From a virus, in the IMG/VR virus record IMGVR_UViG_3300006802_000089, positions 1 to 64,000 of that record: a stretch of DNA of 64,000 nt; one strand, 5' to 3'. Position numbers and translations under genes: made by a program. Position 1 is the first letter of the stretch, and each line of letters starts with the position of its first letter. Below are positions 49,530-56,768 of the stretch, piece by piece. A model generated the notes under the pieces. That model saw only the letters and a program-made list of their open reading frames with translations, was not told the DNA's origin and did not search any database.

Positions 49530-50300
49530 TTAATCTTCGTTAAATGAACCGAATATATCTGCGATTGATTTTCCCATATCCGGATTATTTTCTGCTAAAT
49601 TCTTTATAGCATTAGTTTTAGTTTCTTTTGATTTAGGAGCAACTACTTTTGGACTCTGATTGTTTCTCCATCTTTCAAATTCAATTTGTGCTGCCATGTG
49701 GTCTGCATGATGCAATAGCACTGGCAAATTAGTTTTTAATTTAGCCTGAGCACTTCTGGCAACAAAATACGGTTTATTTGCATCGTCATACATTCCGTCG
49801 TGTATTTTTATAGCTTGATATTCCGTCCAAGACATAGGAACATTGTATTTATGCAACAAGAAAATAGAAAGATCTGGAACCATTGTGAAAGGAATGTTTT
49901 CATTGTGTTTGTACATTCGTCCCATGTTTTTTCTGTGCCAATCCGAAGTTTCTACCTGATACACTTCATTGCCATCTCCTGGAAATCCTACTTTGCCTAA
50001 GTCATGATGCATTGCTGCGAAGAGCATTTCCTGCACAGTATATCCAGACATATCCGATCCCATATCTTGCCATGATTCATAAAGTTTTTCTGCACAATCC
50101 ATTACACGAAGCACGTGGTCTACATAACCGCCTGCAAAAGCATTATGATAATGTGCTATACTAGATGCCGGCATCATCATCATTCGATCTTCGAATTCAT
50201 CATACATTCGATTCAATTGTTCCGATCTGGAATCAAACAATGAATTAACACGGTCTCTGTAAATATCCCAATTTAATTTTATTTTTTCTGCTTCTAACAT
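49530..50300 (-). CDS. HD-domain phosphohydrolase
   Basis: A 256-residue protein with the HD metal-site pattern: HYHNAFAGGYVDHVLRVMDC (first His near 50-61), LFAAMHHDLGKVGFPG (the HD pair, about 103-107), HKYNVPMSWTEYQAIKIHDG and a final VLLHHADHMAAQIEFE (Asp). HD hydrolases act on nucleotides or cyclic nucleotides; substrate cannot be told. It may remove host signalling nucleotides or recycle nucleotides. It begins a three-gene run (HD, membrane protein, gp55) behind a TTnGGA/TATAWT promoter, which suggests expression before late genes. Confidence 0.82.
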   Translation of the reverse strand: MLEAEKIKLNWDIYRDRVNSLFDSRSEQLNRMYDEFEDRMMMMPASSIAHYHNAFAGGYVDHVLRVMDCAEKLYESWQDMGSDMSGYTVQEMLFAAMHHDLGKVGFPGDGNEVYQVETSDWHRKNMGRMYKHNENIPFTMVPDLSIFLLHKYNVPMSWTEYQAIKIHDGMYDDANKPYFVARSAQAKLKTNLPVLLHHADHMAAQIEFERWRNNQSPKVVAPKSKETKTNAIKNLAENNPDMGKSIADIFGSFNED

Positions 50301-50319
50301 TTATAACTTTTTTTTATAT

Positions 50320-50349
50320 ATTATAAGTAATTATTTGCGTTCTTCCAAT
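50320..50349 (-). promoter_or_regulatory. TTnGGA/TATAWT promoter before HD hydrolase and gp55
   Basis: On the minus strand ATTGGAA, 17 bases, TATAAT, with the -35 part inside the end of the zinc-ribbon gene. The -10 box ends 19 bases before the HD-gene start. Putting the late sigma gene under an early or middle promoter makes regulatory sense. Confidence 0.6.
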
Positions 50350-50498
50350 CGTTGTCCTTCTGCAAGTTTATGTGTGCATCTGAAACAAGTAACTTTGACT
50401 GAATTCACATCACATCGTTCTACCAATGTGTTGCAATACTTACAATTTAGTGAGTGGAAATTTCCTCCACTGCCTTTTCTGAAACTCTTTTTTCTCAT
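50331..50498 (-). CDS. Small zinc-ribbon protein (55 residues)
   Basis: I read this gene directly, with the ATG complementary to 50496-50498 and TAA to 50331-50333. It begins MRKKSFRKGSGGNFHSLN and has CKYC (19-22) and CFRC (38-41) about 16 residues apart, the classic four-Cys zinc ribbon; Cys29 and His43 are extra. Small zinc ribbons of phages act as transcription factors or nuclease cofactors; which applies here is unknown. It follows the coiled-coil membrane protein gene by five bases. Confidence 0.68.
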   Translation of the reverse strand: MRKKSFRKGSGGNFHSLNCKYCNTLVERCDVNSVKVTCFRCTHKLAEGQRLEERK

Positions 50499-50503
50499 GT
50501 ATT

Positions 50504-51466
50504 TTATTTTTTACGTTTTGCTGATCTCCACACATTGTGTAATGAGTGTGGTTTGAAAGGTTTTGTATCTGTTTCTGGTTTAGCAGGAGATTCCTGAGTC
50601 GGGGCTTCAACCCTCTCGGCTTTACTCTCCTCAGATTTTGAATCTCCTTGAGCTGCTTCCGGAGCAGTATCATGTTTTGTTCGGGTAGCAAGTAATTTGT
50701 TTGCAGATACCAGCAACATTACGGCTAACGGATCAAACACTATTATAAATAATAATATAAACCAATTCACTACCAGATCCATGGATTTGCCAGTAATACC
50801 AGAAACATAGGTTAACGGTCCTAACTCTGCAGCTGCTTCATTGTTTATTTGAATGTCAAGTATTTTCATTTCAATTGCACTAACCGAATCTGCTGCAGCA
50901 ATTTCTGAATCTGCTAACTGATCTCTTCTGGCAATCTGAGAATCCAATTGTGCCTGCAACACTTTTCTGGTGGCCGTGCTGGTAGTGGTTATTCTGTTTC
51001 CGTCTCGGTCTATGTAGCTTATAACGTTGTTTGATAGCCCTTTAGTTAATTCTGATATATTAGCATTCAGTGATTCTTTTTCAGCTTGTATAGCATTTAA
51101 ATTGGTTGTGTATCTTTGTTTTTTCAGATCTAAAACCGATATTTCACTGTCCATTGCATTCATTTTGTATGCAGTATCTTGATATGAAGAAACCAAGAAT
51201 CCGTATATACCCAGACTGGTAATTGCCATAAGTATGACCATTGCGGCAGTTAAATAAGTTTTAGCAAACCAATTGATAGTACGCCATCGTGCATGCAAAT
51301 AAGAAGCTGTAACTAGTTTAGATGCTTCAAGTATCGAAGCCATAAATATTACCGCAGTTGCTTGAGATGAAAATAACTTGCTTAGTCCAAATATACTATA
51401 ATACGCTGCGGTTGCTGCCAAAGATAATGCTGACAGCAGCATTATGTACGGTAACATCCGTTTCAT
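50504..51466 (-). CDS. Multi-pass membrane protein with coiled coil
   Basis: A 320-residue protein. About four membrane segments are visible: IMLLSALSLAATAAYYSIFG (8-27), ATAVIFMASILEASKLVTAS (36-55), TYLTAAMVILMAITSLGIYG (70-89) and WFILLFIIVFDPLAVMLLVS (about 231-250). Between the third and fourth lies a coiled-coil region (residues 105-205) with a Thr-rich insert. The C-terminal 65 residues are charged and disordered. I recall similar proteins in marine T4-like phages but no function. It might affect the envelope or superinfection; this is a guess. Confidence 0.65.
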   Translation of the reverse strand: MKRMLPYIMLLSALSLAATAAYYSIFGLSKLFSSQATAVIFMASILEASKLVTASYLHARWRTINWFAKTYLTAAMVILMAITSLGIYGFLVSSYQDTAYKMNAMDSEISVLDLKKQRYTTNLNAIQAEKESLNANISELTKGLSNNVISYIDRDGNRITTTSTATRKVLQAQLDSQIARRDQLADSEIAAADSVSAIEMKILDIQINNEAAAELGPLTYVSGITGKSMDLVVNWFILLFIIVFDPLAVMLLVSANKLLATRTKHDTAPEAAQGDSKSEESKAERVEAPTQESPAKPETDTKPFKPHSLHNVWRSAKRKK

Positions 51467-51470
51467 GTGA

Positions 51471-51650
51471 TTACTCCCGATCGACGAAATACTTTGCCGA
51501 CTCTATTTTTTTAAGAGCTCTGGCCAGATTATCTAACGTAGATCTTTTGTCTATTTTTCCTTCCGTAAGCATCTTTCCGACATTTCTTACGATTTCGTGT
51601 GCCTCTGTGAGGTCATCTGTAACTTTTGCTTTGTATCTGTAATACGCCAT
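51471..51650 (-). CDS. Small helical protein (59 residues)
   Basis: I read this gene directly, with the ATG complementary to 51648-51650 and TAA to 51471-51473. It begins MAYYRYKAKVTDDLTEAHEI and ends SAKYFVDRE; the middle is helical and charged (RSTLDNLARALKKIE). Base composition and the four-base gap to the next gene fit a real gene. No family is recognised. Confidence 0.6.
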   Translation of the reverse strand: MAYYRYKAKVTDDLTEAHEIVRNVGKMLTEGKIDKRSTLDNLARALKKIESAKYFVDRE

Positions 51651-51668
51651 AATTTATTTGGTTTTTTA

Positions 51669-52217
51669 TTAATTTACTGATATAGTTACATCAAAATTAG
51701 AATGTCTATCTGCAGTGCTAATTGTTTTAACTGAGATTAAATATCCGTTTTCTGAATGTATTTCTTTAACTTCAAAATGAGTAGCATATGGTTCATGAAA
51801 TTTAATATAACCTACATATACTCCATCACTGTTATGCATTTTGATTTCATAATTTGAATTTTCTCCTGCCCAACAAATACCACTTGATGTTGTGCTACAA
51901 GTAGTAATTACATCATGGTTTAAAGTACACCATTGAGGATTAATCACTACATCTTTAATACATTGCTCATAATCAGAACTTTTTTGCACATGAATTGAAT
52001 CATCTAAATCACTGTTTCTGAATGCTTGGGCATCTAATGAAATTGTTGCTTGCAATGAAGCAGAACTTCCTTTTCTCCAATCACCTACACTGTTGTTTGG
52101 TGCTACTAGGTGTACTAATACTGCTATAGATATTAATAATACCCAAGTAGATTTTTTACTAAATAAGTTTTTAACTCGTTCTAATAAACTTTTAATTTTT
52201 GCAACTGTTGTTTTCAT
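51669..52217 (-). CDS. Membrane-anchored protein, unknown
   Basis: A 182-residue protein with a basic N terminus and one membrane segment (STWVLLISIAVLVHLVAP, about residues 23-40), then an exported domain with four Cys residues (YEQCIKDVVINPQWCTLNHD, TTCSTTSSGICW) that could form two disulfides outside the cytoplasm. The C-terminal part is beta-rich (GVYVGYIKFHEPYATHFEV). It may be a virion or superinfection-type envelope protein; nothing decides. A late-type motif lies 23 bases upstream. Confidence 0.6.
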   Translation of the reverse strand: MKTTVAKIKSLLERVKNLFSKKSTWVLLISIAVLVHLVAPNNSVGDWRKGSSASLQATISLDAQAFRNSDLDDSIHVQKSSDYEQCIKDVVINPQWCTLNHDVITTCSTTSSGICWAGENSNYEIKMHNSDGVYVGYIKFHEPYATHFEVKEIHSENGYLISVKTISTADRHSNFDVTISVN

Positions 52218-52240
52218 ATTTGTTTCTTTTTTAATTTAAT

Positions 52241-52248
52241 ATAAATAT
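52241..52248 (-). promoter_or_regulatory. Late-type motif before the membrane-anchored protein
   Basis: ATATTTAT on the minus strand, 23 bases before the start codon, in the gap after uvdE. Confidence 0.5.
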
Positions 52249-52249
52249 G

Positions 52250-53269
52250 TTATACTAGTATTTGCTGCTGGCAACATTCGACACCAATCTGTTGCAGTGT
52301 TAATTCTTTTGCCTTAGCTTCAACCTCGATGTCTAAGTCGTCAACACCATATGTGTTAGGTAGATCGACAATATAGTCGGAATGAGCCTGCTCTTTGATC
52401 TTGGTGAATGCCTTGTATTCTTTGTGAAATGTAGGCCAATCAGCAATATTGTCCATGCTGATGCCGTTATGCTCGAACATTCGCTCGATAAGCAGTTGCT
52501 GTTCGCGTCTGCGAGACTCACTGTAATGAGTGCACTGAGTAACACCGTGCTTAGTCCATGTCTCACGTGCCATGAAGAATGCCTCCTGCTCGGATATGTC
52601 GCCGGTATTGAAAGTGTGATGCCAATAGTCAAACGTAATAGGAATATCGGTATGCACATGCACCATCTCATACAATTCACGCACAGAATACAAAGAAGCC
52701 TTGTCGTCATTCTCTAGCACAAGACGTGCACGTAAGCCGTCAGACAATCGTGAATAGTTTTGAAGCCATCGTGCAATAGTGCCGGACTTGTCGCCGTATG
52801 CTGCGCCTACATGAATATTGATAAGATTGTCAAAACTAGGAGCATAACCCATAAGGTCAAACATTTCGCTGTGTCGTTCGAGACCTATGATGCTGTTGTC
52901 GACAACATCGGCCTTAGGCGAACCTAGTATGTGAAATGGACCTGGGTGTGTAGTTAGACGATGACCATGCGCGCGAGCAAAGTCGCCGGCAGCACGAAGA
53001 TGATGTGTAATTTCATCTAGGCCAGGTAAATCTGTTAGCTCGTAATGATTCCAACGTGGAAATATCTCGGAACCGATGCGAAACAATCGTATGCCTTGCT
53101 GTTCGTTCCACTGCAGTATAGGAAGCAAATCTTTTGCATTTTGCAGAGATATGTCAGATGCTAACTGCATACCACCTTGTCGAAATTTGCGATCAATCAT
53201 GGTGCGACCGGTGCGGATGCCCTGCTTGCCGAGCTGCATGTTGATACAACAATAACCAAATCTAATCAT
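52250..53269 (-). CDS. uvdE: UV damage endonuclease UvdE/UvsE
   Basis: A 339-residue TIM-barrel endonuclease. It starts MIRFGYCCINMQLGKQGIR and has the family blocks GIRLFRIGSEIFPRWNHYEL, HPGPFHILGSPKADVV, GLERHSEMFDLMGY, NIHVGAAYGDKSGTIARW, RLVLENDDKASLYSVRELYE and PITFDYWHHTFN. The metal-binding His and Glu residues lie in these blocks. The enzyme nicks 5' of pyrimidine dimers and other lesions, so it would protect phage DNA in sunlit water; T4 uses the unrelated DenV. The gene is visibly richer in G+C than its neighbours, suggesting recent acquisition. A TTnGGA/TATAWT promoter precedes it. Confidence 0.95.
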   Translation of the reverse strand: MIRFGYCCINMQLGKQGIRTGRTMIDRKFRQGGMQLASDISLQNAKDLLPILQWNEQQGIRLFRIGSEIFPRWNHYELTDLPGLDEITHHLRAAGDFARAHGHRLTTHPGPFHILGSPKADVVDNSIIGLERHSEMFDLMGYAPSFDNLINIHVGAAYGDKSGTIARWLQNYSRLSDGLRARLVLENDDKASLYSVRELYEMVHVHTDIPITFDYWHHTFNTGDISEQEAFFMARETWTKHGVTQCTHYSESRRREQQLLIERMFEHNGISMDNIADWPTFHKEYKAFTKIKEQAHSDYIVDLPNTYGVDDLDIEVEAKAKELTLQQIGVECCQQQILV

Positions 53270-53283
53270 AGTATTTTTTTATT

Positions 53284-53313
53284 AATATAAGTAAAATTTT
53301 TCAAAAATCCTAA
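53284..53313 (-). promoter_or_regulatory. TTnGGA/TATAWT promoter before uvdE
   Basis: On the minus strand TTAGGAT, 17 bases, TATATT, ending 14 bases before the uvdE ATG. The spacer (TTTTGAAAAATTTTACT) is nearly the same as that of the CAP gene promoter. Confidence 0.68.
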
Positions 53314-53336
53314 TAACGATGTTTTTTAATTTTCGT

Positions 53337-53344
53337 ATATTTAT
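53337..53344 (+). promoter_or_regulatory. Late-type motif before the plus-strand gene at 53368
   Basis: ATATTTAT on the plus strand, 23 bases before the ATG. It shows that the motif orientation follows the gene, not the genome. Confidence 0.55.
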
Positions 53345-53367
53345 AATAAATAAAATAGAATGTATAC

Positions 53368-54609
53368 ATGATACGGTTAAAACATTTATTAATTGAACAA
53401 ACACGTGTTTCTCCAACTACTTACAACACTGTGTCTATTGAAACAACGATGCAAACTTTGACAAGGGACATTGCTAATTATAATCCTAATACTGGTTATA
53501 TTGCAATAACCAATGGTAATCTATGGCTAGCAACACAACGATCTAATTCTTTAAGAGATTTATTATTGCAGCCAGAAACACAAGAGAGTATTGGTATTAC
53601 AAGACCCATAAACCCTAATTGGATCCGAATCCAGCCACCTACAGTACAAGGAGAAGGCCAAGCCAATCAGAAAGTTGTAGGAACATTACAAGCTAGATTA
53701 TTTCGTCCGGAGGAAAGACAAGAAGAATATCCGTATCAAATCAATTATGAATGGCATGAAATAAATAATGTTCCTCATATCCTTGTTACAAAACAAGGAT
53801 TAGGTGCACCTCAACCGCATAATGTTAATAAAACAGGAGCTAATAGTGAATTGGATGTCAATAAAGATACTGCTGTGTATAATAAAATGAAACAATTCCA
53901 AAACAAAATTCCGGAAAATAATACGAAGATCTTAAGAGCTCTTTCAGGAGCCGGAACAGCACAAGGCCCAGTTTACACGGATACTACATGGGGTATCATG
54001 ATACCAGTACCTCAGGATCTTTATAAATATGTTGCAAAACAAGGAACATTTATATATTTTACAGAAGAACAAAAAGATAGTTATATTAAAACTAAAGATA
54101 TGATAACAAAATATGTAGATAATACAGGAATTAGAACAGGTGAAAACTATACTGATTTTACTCAGGTTCGTGGCAGTGGAGATACTCAGTTTGGAAACAC
54201 AACGGGTAGGTCTGCAACTGCATGGGACAAACAAGGAAATTATAATAATAGTTCACAAGTAAACGTTGTATCATATGATAAATCTACAACTGGTAATGTT
54301 CCTGGCCAGGTTATATCTGGCAAAGAGGAAAAATGGGAAACATTGGATGTTATTAACTTAGATGAAAATTATTTTATAGCAAACATGATAAGTTTGAAGC
54401 CGGATACATATAATACTATATTTGCAAATATAAAAAATATATTAGCAAACAAATTTGAACAAGAACAACTAGCATTCGTAGATTTAGCAGTTACAATACA
54501 AGGATTTGCATCAACAGCCCGTGCTACTAACAGATTATCCGGTGGTCTCACAACTCCTGATCATGATTACGGCGGCCGCGTGCCAGCAAATCTTTGGATA
54601 TATAGGTAA
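53368..54609 (+). CDS. Unknown protein with capsid-targeting-like leader
   Basis: A 413-residue protein on the plus strand. MIRLKHLLIEQ gives a likely gp21 site after LIE10. The body has no motif I can name; it is Asn/Thr/Gln rich, with 'TIEITMQTL'-like text (SIETTMQTLTRDIANYNPN), 'IMIPVPQDLYKYVAKQGTFI' and a conserved-looking end (FASTARATNRLSGGLTTPDH, GGRVPANLWIYR). The last part might be a surface or sugar-binding loop domain. A late-type motif lies upstream. I infer a head-packaged protein. Confidence 0.65.
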   Translation: MIRLKHLLIEQTRVSPTTYNTVSIETTMQTLTRDIANYNPNTGYIAITNGNLWLATQRSNSLRDLLLQPETQESIGITRPINPNWIRIQPPTVQGEGQANQKVVGTLQARLFRPEERQEEYPYQINYEWHEINNVPHILVTKQGLGAPQPHNVNKTGANSELDVNKDTAVYNKMKQFQNKIPENNTKILRALSGAGTAQGPVYTDTTWGIMIPVPQDLYKYVAKQGTFIYFTEEQKDSYIKTKDMITKYVDNTGIRTGENYTDFTQVRGSGDTQFGNTTGRSATAWDKQGNYNNSSQVNVVSYDKSTTGNVPGQVISGKEEKWETLDVINLDENYFIANMISLKPDTYNTIFANIKNILANKFEQEQLAFVDLAVTIQGFASTARATNRLSGGLTTPDHDYGGRVPANLWIYR

Positions 54610-54631
54610 ATACTTAATTCTGTTAAAATTA

Positions 54632-55195
54632 TTAATCAAAAATCGCGGTATAATAATCTTCCCACTCAGTGTAAAAATTTTTTCGGCCAACATAAGATCT
54701 AAACGCAAATCCGGTACCGATATATTTGTTGTTAGGATCTAAAAGTGCATCTCTGTGAGCATCTGATGTCATCCATTGTCGTACATGTAACTCGGCATTA
54801 TGTTTTACCCGCGTTAGAAAATTTCCATTTCCATAAGTAATTACTTCATCCATTCCGTTACCAGAATGTTGATATTTGTTTTTACTCATCCATACCGAAT
54901 GACGTTGAGCTTCTTTCATGAAATCGTCACGAGGAATAAGTGCATTCAATCCTCGTTTCGTTCTTTCATAATTAATGAAACGAATCATGATTTCTCTGTA
55001 TGTTTCGATGTGTTGAAGATTTAACTCTGCAACACTGTCTGCGTATAATAAATCAGACAAATCAACTTCATGATAAGTATCACATAAACTATCTAATAAT
55101 TCAAGATGTACTTGTCTTAAAGAATCTCTATACTTAGTTTGGGAATGTGATAAAGTAACAATCGTTACGGCTAGTATTACTAATAACTTTTTCAT
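54632..55195 (-). CDS. Secreted CAP-domain (SCP/PR1, YkwD-like) protein
   Basis: A 187-residue protein with a signal peptide (MKKLLVILAVTIVTLSHS, then Gln, Bacteroidota style) and a CAP domain from about residue 70: NYERTKRGLNALIPRDDFMK, RHSVWMSKNKYQHSGNGMDE, VRQWMTSDAHRDALLDPNNK and YIGTGFAF. The conserved His and Glu/Asp positions of CAP proteins are present (H94-type in RHSVW, H in QHSGN, H in DAHRD). Bacterial CAP proteins act outside the cell; here it would be made during infection and exported. It is flanked by plus-strand genes and has a TTnGGA/TATAWT promoter. Confidence 0.85.
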   Translation of the reverse strand: MKKLLVILAVTIVTLSHSQTKYRDSLRQVHLELLDSLCDTYHEVDLSDLLYADSVAELNLQHIETYREIMIRFINYERTKRGLNALIPRDDFMKEAQRHSVWMSKNKYQHSGNGMDEVITYGNGNFLTRVKHNAELHVRQWMTSDAHRDALLDPNNKYIGTGFAFRSYVGRKNFYTEWEDYYTAIFD

Positions 55196-55234
55196 GGCTT
55201 TAATTTTTAATTTGTTAACTATTTAATTTTATAT

Positions 55235-55264
55235 ATTATATGTAATATTTTTCACAAATCCAAA
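55235..55264 (-). promoter_or_regulatory. TTnGGA/TATAWT promoter before the CAP gene
   Basis: On the minus strand TTTGGAT, 17 bases, TATAAT, 39 bases before the ATG. The stretch from TATT to TATAAT differs from the uvdE promoter at only a few positions. Confidence 0.68.
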
Positions 55265-55287
55265 TATCACTGAAATTAAAAACGAAT

Positions 55288-55295
55288 ATATTTAT
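55288..55295 (+). promoter_or_regulatory. Late-type motif before the plus-strand annexin gene 1
   Basis: ATATTTAT on the plus strand, only 5 bases before the ATG; if it is a -10 element, the mRNA is leaderless or nearly so. Confidence 0.5.
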
Positions 55296-55300
55296 ATTAA

Positions 55301-56749
55301 ATGATTAGATTAGCCGATATACTGAAAGAATCCGAATATGCTCATTACCGCAATCTGCGTTACGGATTAACGGAACAAGAAGAAGGCAATTGGTTTACTA
55401 ACTGGATAAAAGACGCTGGCCAAGAATATGTTAAATATAAAAAAGCTGAAACTGAAGCACATATGGAACTGGCTCGTAAACTATACGAATATCGACATGG
55501 CCTTTTAGATATAGCAGAAATAGCAACTCTTTTCTGGCCTCCGGTATCTGCAGCAATAGGTGCCGCTCATGCTGGACTATATTTTTATGAAGGCGATCCT
55601 GAAATGGGTGTTTTATATTTAGTATTTGCTGGAATGACAGGACTTCCTCCTGCACCAATTAAATGGCTAGCTAAATATATAAAAGCTCTTAAAACCGGCG
55701 ATCAAGTCGTAGCAAAAAGTATTGAACAGGGACTAGGACAAACTGAAAAAAAAGCATTAGAAAAAATGTCTGAAATGGGTGCAAGAAAATCAGGAGAAGA
55801 GGTAGTAAAATGGACATCAAAAGGCCTGGCTCAAAACGCTGATTTTTTTGCTAGAGAGGCATTTAGCAATCAAATAGGCAAATTTGCATCTAAATTGCCA
55901 GCACAATCATTAAAACCATCATATGGTCGAGTAGTATTAAATATACTCAAATATATATTCAGATACGCAGGGAAATTTTTGCTCGGTGGATCTAAGTTTG
56001 TCGGCACACTATATGTATTTCATCATATTTTAAAAGTGTATCATTGGTTATGGGAAACGTATTATTACGTCGGACAGAGTCCAGAAGAATTTAGTAAAGA
56101 ATTAGGATTAGACAACACAATAAATTGGGATTCAGCAGATCCAATATTAAAACAAGTGATTACTGGTGAGTCTACTGAAAAAAATACTATTAAATTATCA
56201 AGTTTAATATCAGAAAACTCAAATATGCCTGATTTCCTAGGAAAAATATTCGATGCAGTCGAAGATTGGTCATCACAATTAGATGAAACGTCAAACTCAA
56301 TTATTGAACTAATGACAACTAAATCAGAGTTGTCTGACAATGAAATTAAATCGATAGCTAAGACTATACTAAGTAAACACATGGATATGAGCAATGCGCC
56401 TAGAAAAAAACGAGCATATATAGATTCTGGTGATGTTACTCAGTCTGTAGCTGCAACTGATCCAAATGCAAAACAAGCTGCAGCTGCATTATACAAGTCC
56501 ATGAAAGGCTTAGGCACCGACGAAACATTGTTGTTTAAAACTTTACAAGACATGATAGATAATCCAACTTGGGGATATCAAGCAGTTGTCGAATTTAATA
56601 GTAACTCAAAATACAATGAGGGTGATGATTTAAAATCCTGGTTAGAAGGTGATTTATCATTTGGATCAGAACGAAAAGCATTGGAAATGCTTGATCAGAT
56701 CATGAATACTGCTAATAATACTAGTAACTCCGGCGGTGGTGGATGGTAA
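55301..56749 (+). CDS. Leader plus hydrophobic region plus annexin-like repeat
   Basis: A 482-residue protein. The leader MIRLADILKE suits cleavage after LKE10, and LTE25 is a second site. Residues 72-120 (FWPPVSAAIGAAHAGLYFYE, VLYLVFAGMTGLPPAPIKWL) and 210-255 are hydrophobic, as in membrane-inserting proteins. Residues 298-305 read KLSSLISE, an internal leader-like site. Residues 392-470 form one annexin-type repeat: AAALYKSMKGLGTDETLLFK, then GDDLKSWLEGDLS, with the GxGTDE calcium loop and the acidic residue about 40 residues later. It ends in a Gly-rich tail. I infer a head-packaged, membrane-active protein. Confidence 0.7.
   Translation: MIRLADILKESEYAHYRNLRYGLTEQEEGNWFTNWIKDAGQEYVKYKKAETEAHMELARKLYEYRHGLLDIAEIATLFWPPVSAAIGAAHAGLYFYEGDPEMGVLYLVFAGMTGLPPAPIKWLAKYIKALKTGDQVVAKSIEQGLGQTEKKALEKMSEMGARKSGEEVVKWTSKGLAQNADFFAREAFSNQIGKFASKLPAQSLKPSYGRVVLNILKYIFRYAGKFLLGGSKFVGTLYVFHHILKVYHWLWETYYYVGQSPEEFSKELGLDNTINWDSADPILKQVITGESTEKNTIKLSSLISENSNMPDFLGKIFDAVEDWSSQLDETSNSIIELMTTKSELSDNEIKSIAKTILSKHMDMSNAPRKKRAYIDSGDVTQSVAATDPNAKQAAAALYKSMKGLGTDETLLFKTLQDMIDNPTWGYQAVVEFNSNSKYNEGDDLKSWLEGDLSFGSERKALEMLDQIMNTANNTSNSGGGGW
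56189..56215 (+). repeat. Repeat A of IKLSSLISE-coding sequence
   Basis: These 27 bases match 56844-56870 at 25 positions and encode the same nine residues, IKLSSLISE. The similarity at DNA level implies a duplication between the two annexin genes. Confidence 0.75.
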
Positions 56750-56751
56750 AA

Positions 56752-56759
56752 TATAAATA
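56752..56759 (+). promoter_or_regulatory. T4-type TATAAATA before the second annexin gene
   Basis: TATAAATA on the coding strand, 9 bases before the ATG at 56769. It is the exact T4 late consensus and the reverse of the motif found elsewhere in this window, so it may or may not be functional. Confidence 0.35.
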
Positions 56760-56768
56760 ATAAAAATT

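Noticed and set aside
52333-52717. Antisense frames within uvdE on both strands
   Set aside because: They result from the different base composition of uvdE; the UvdE frame accounts for all conserved motifs.
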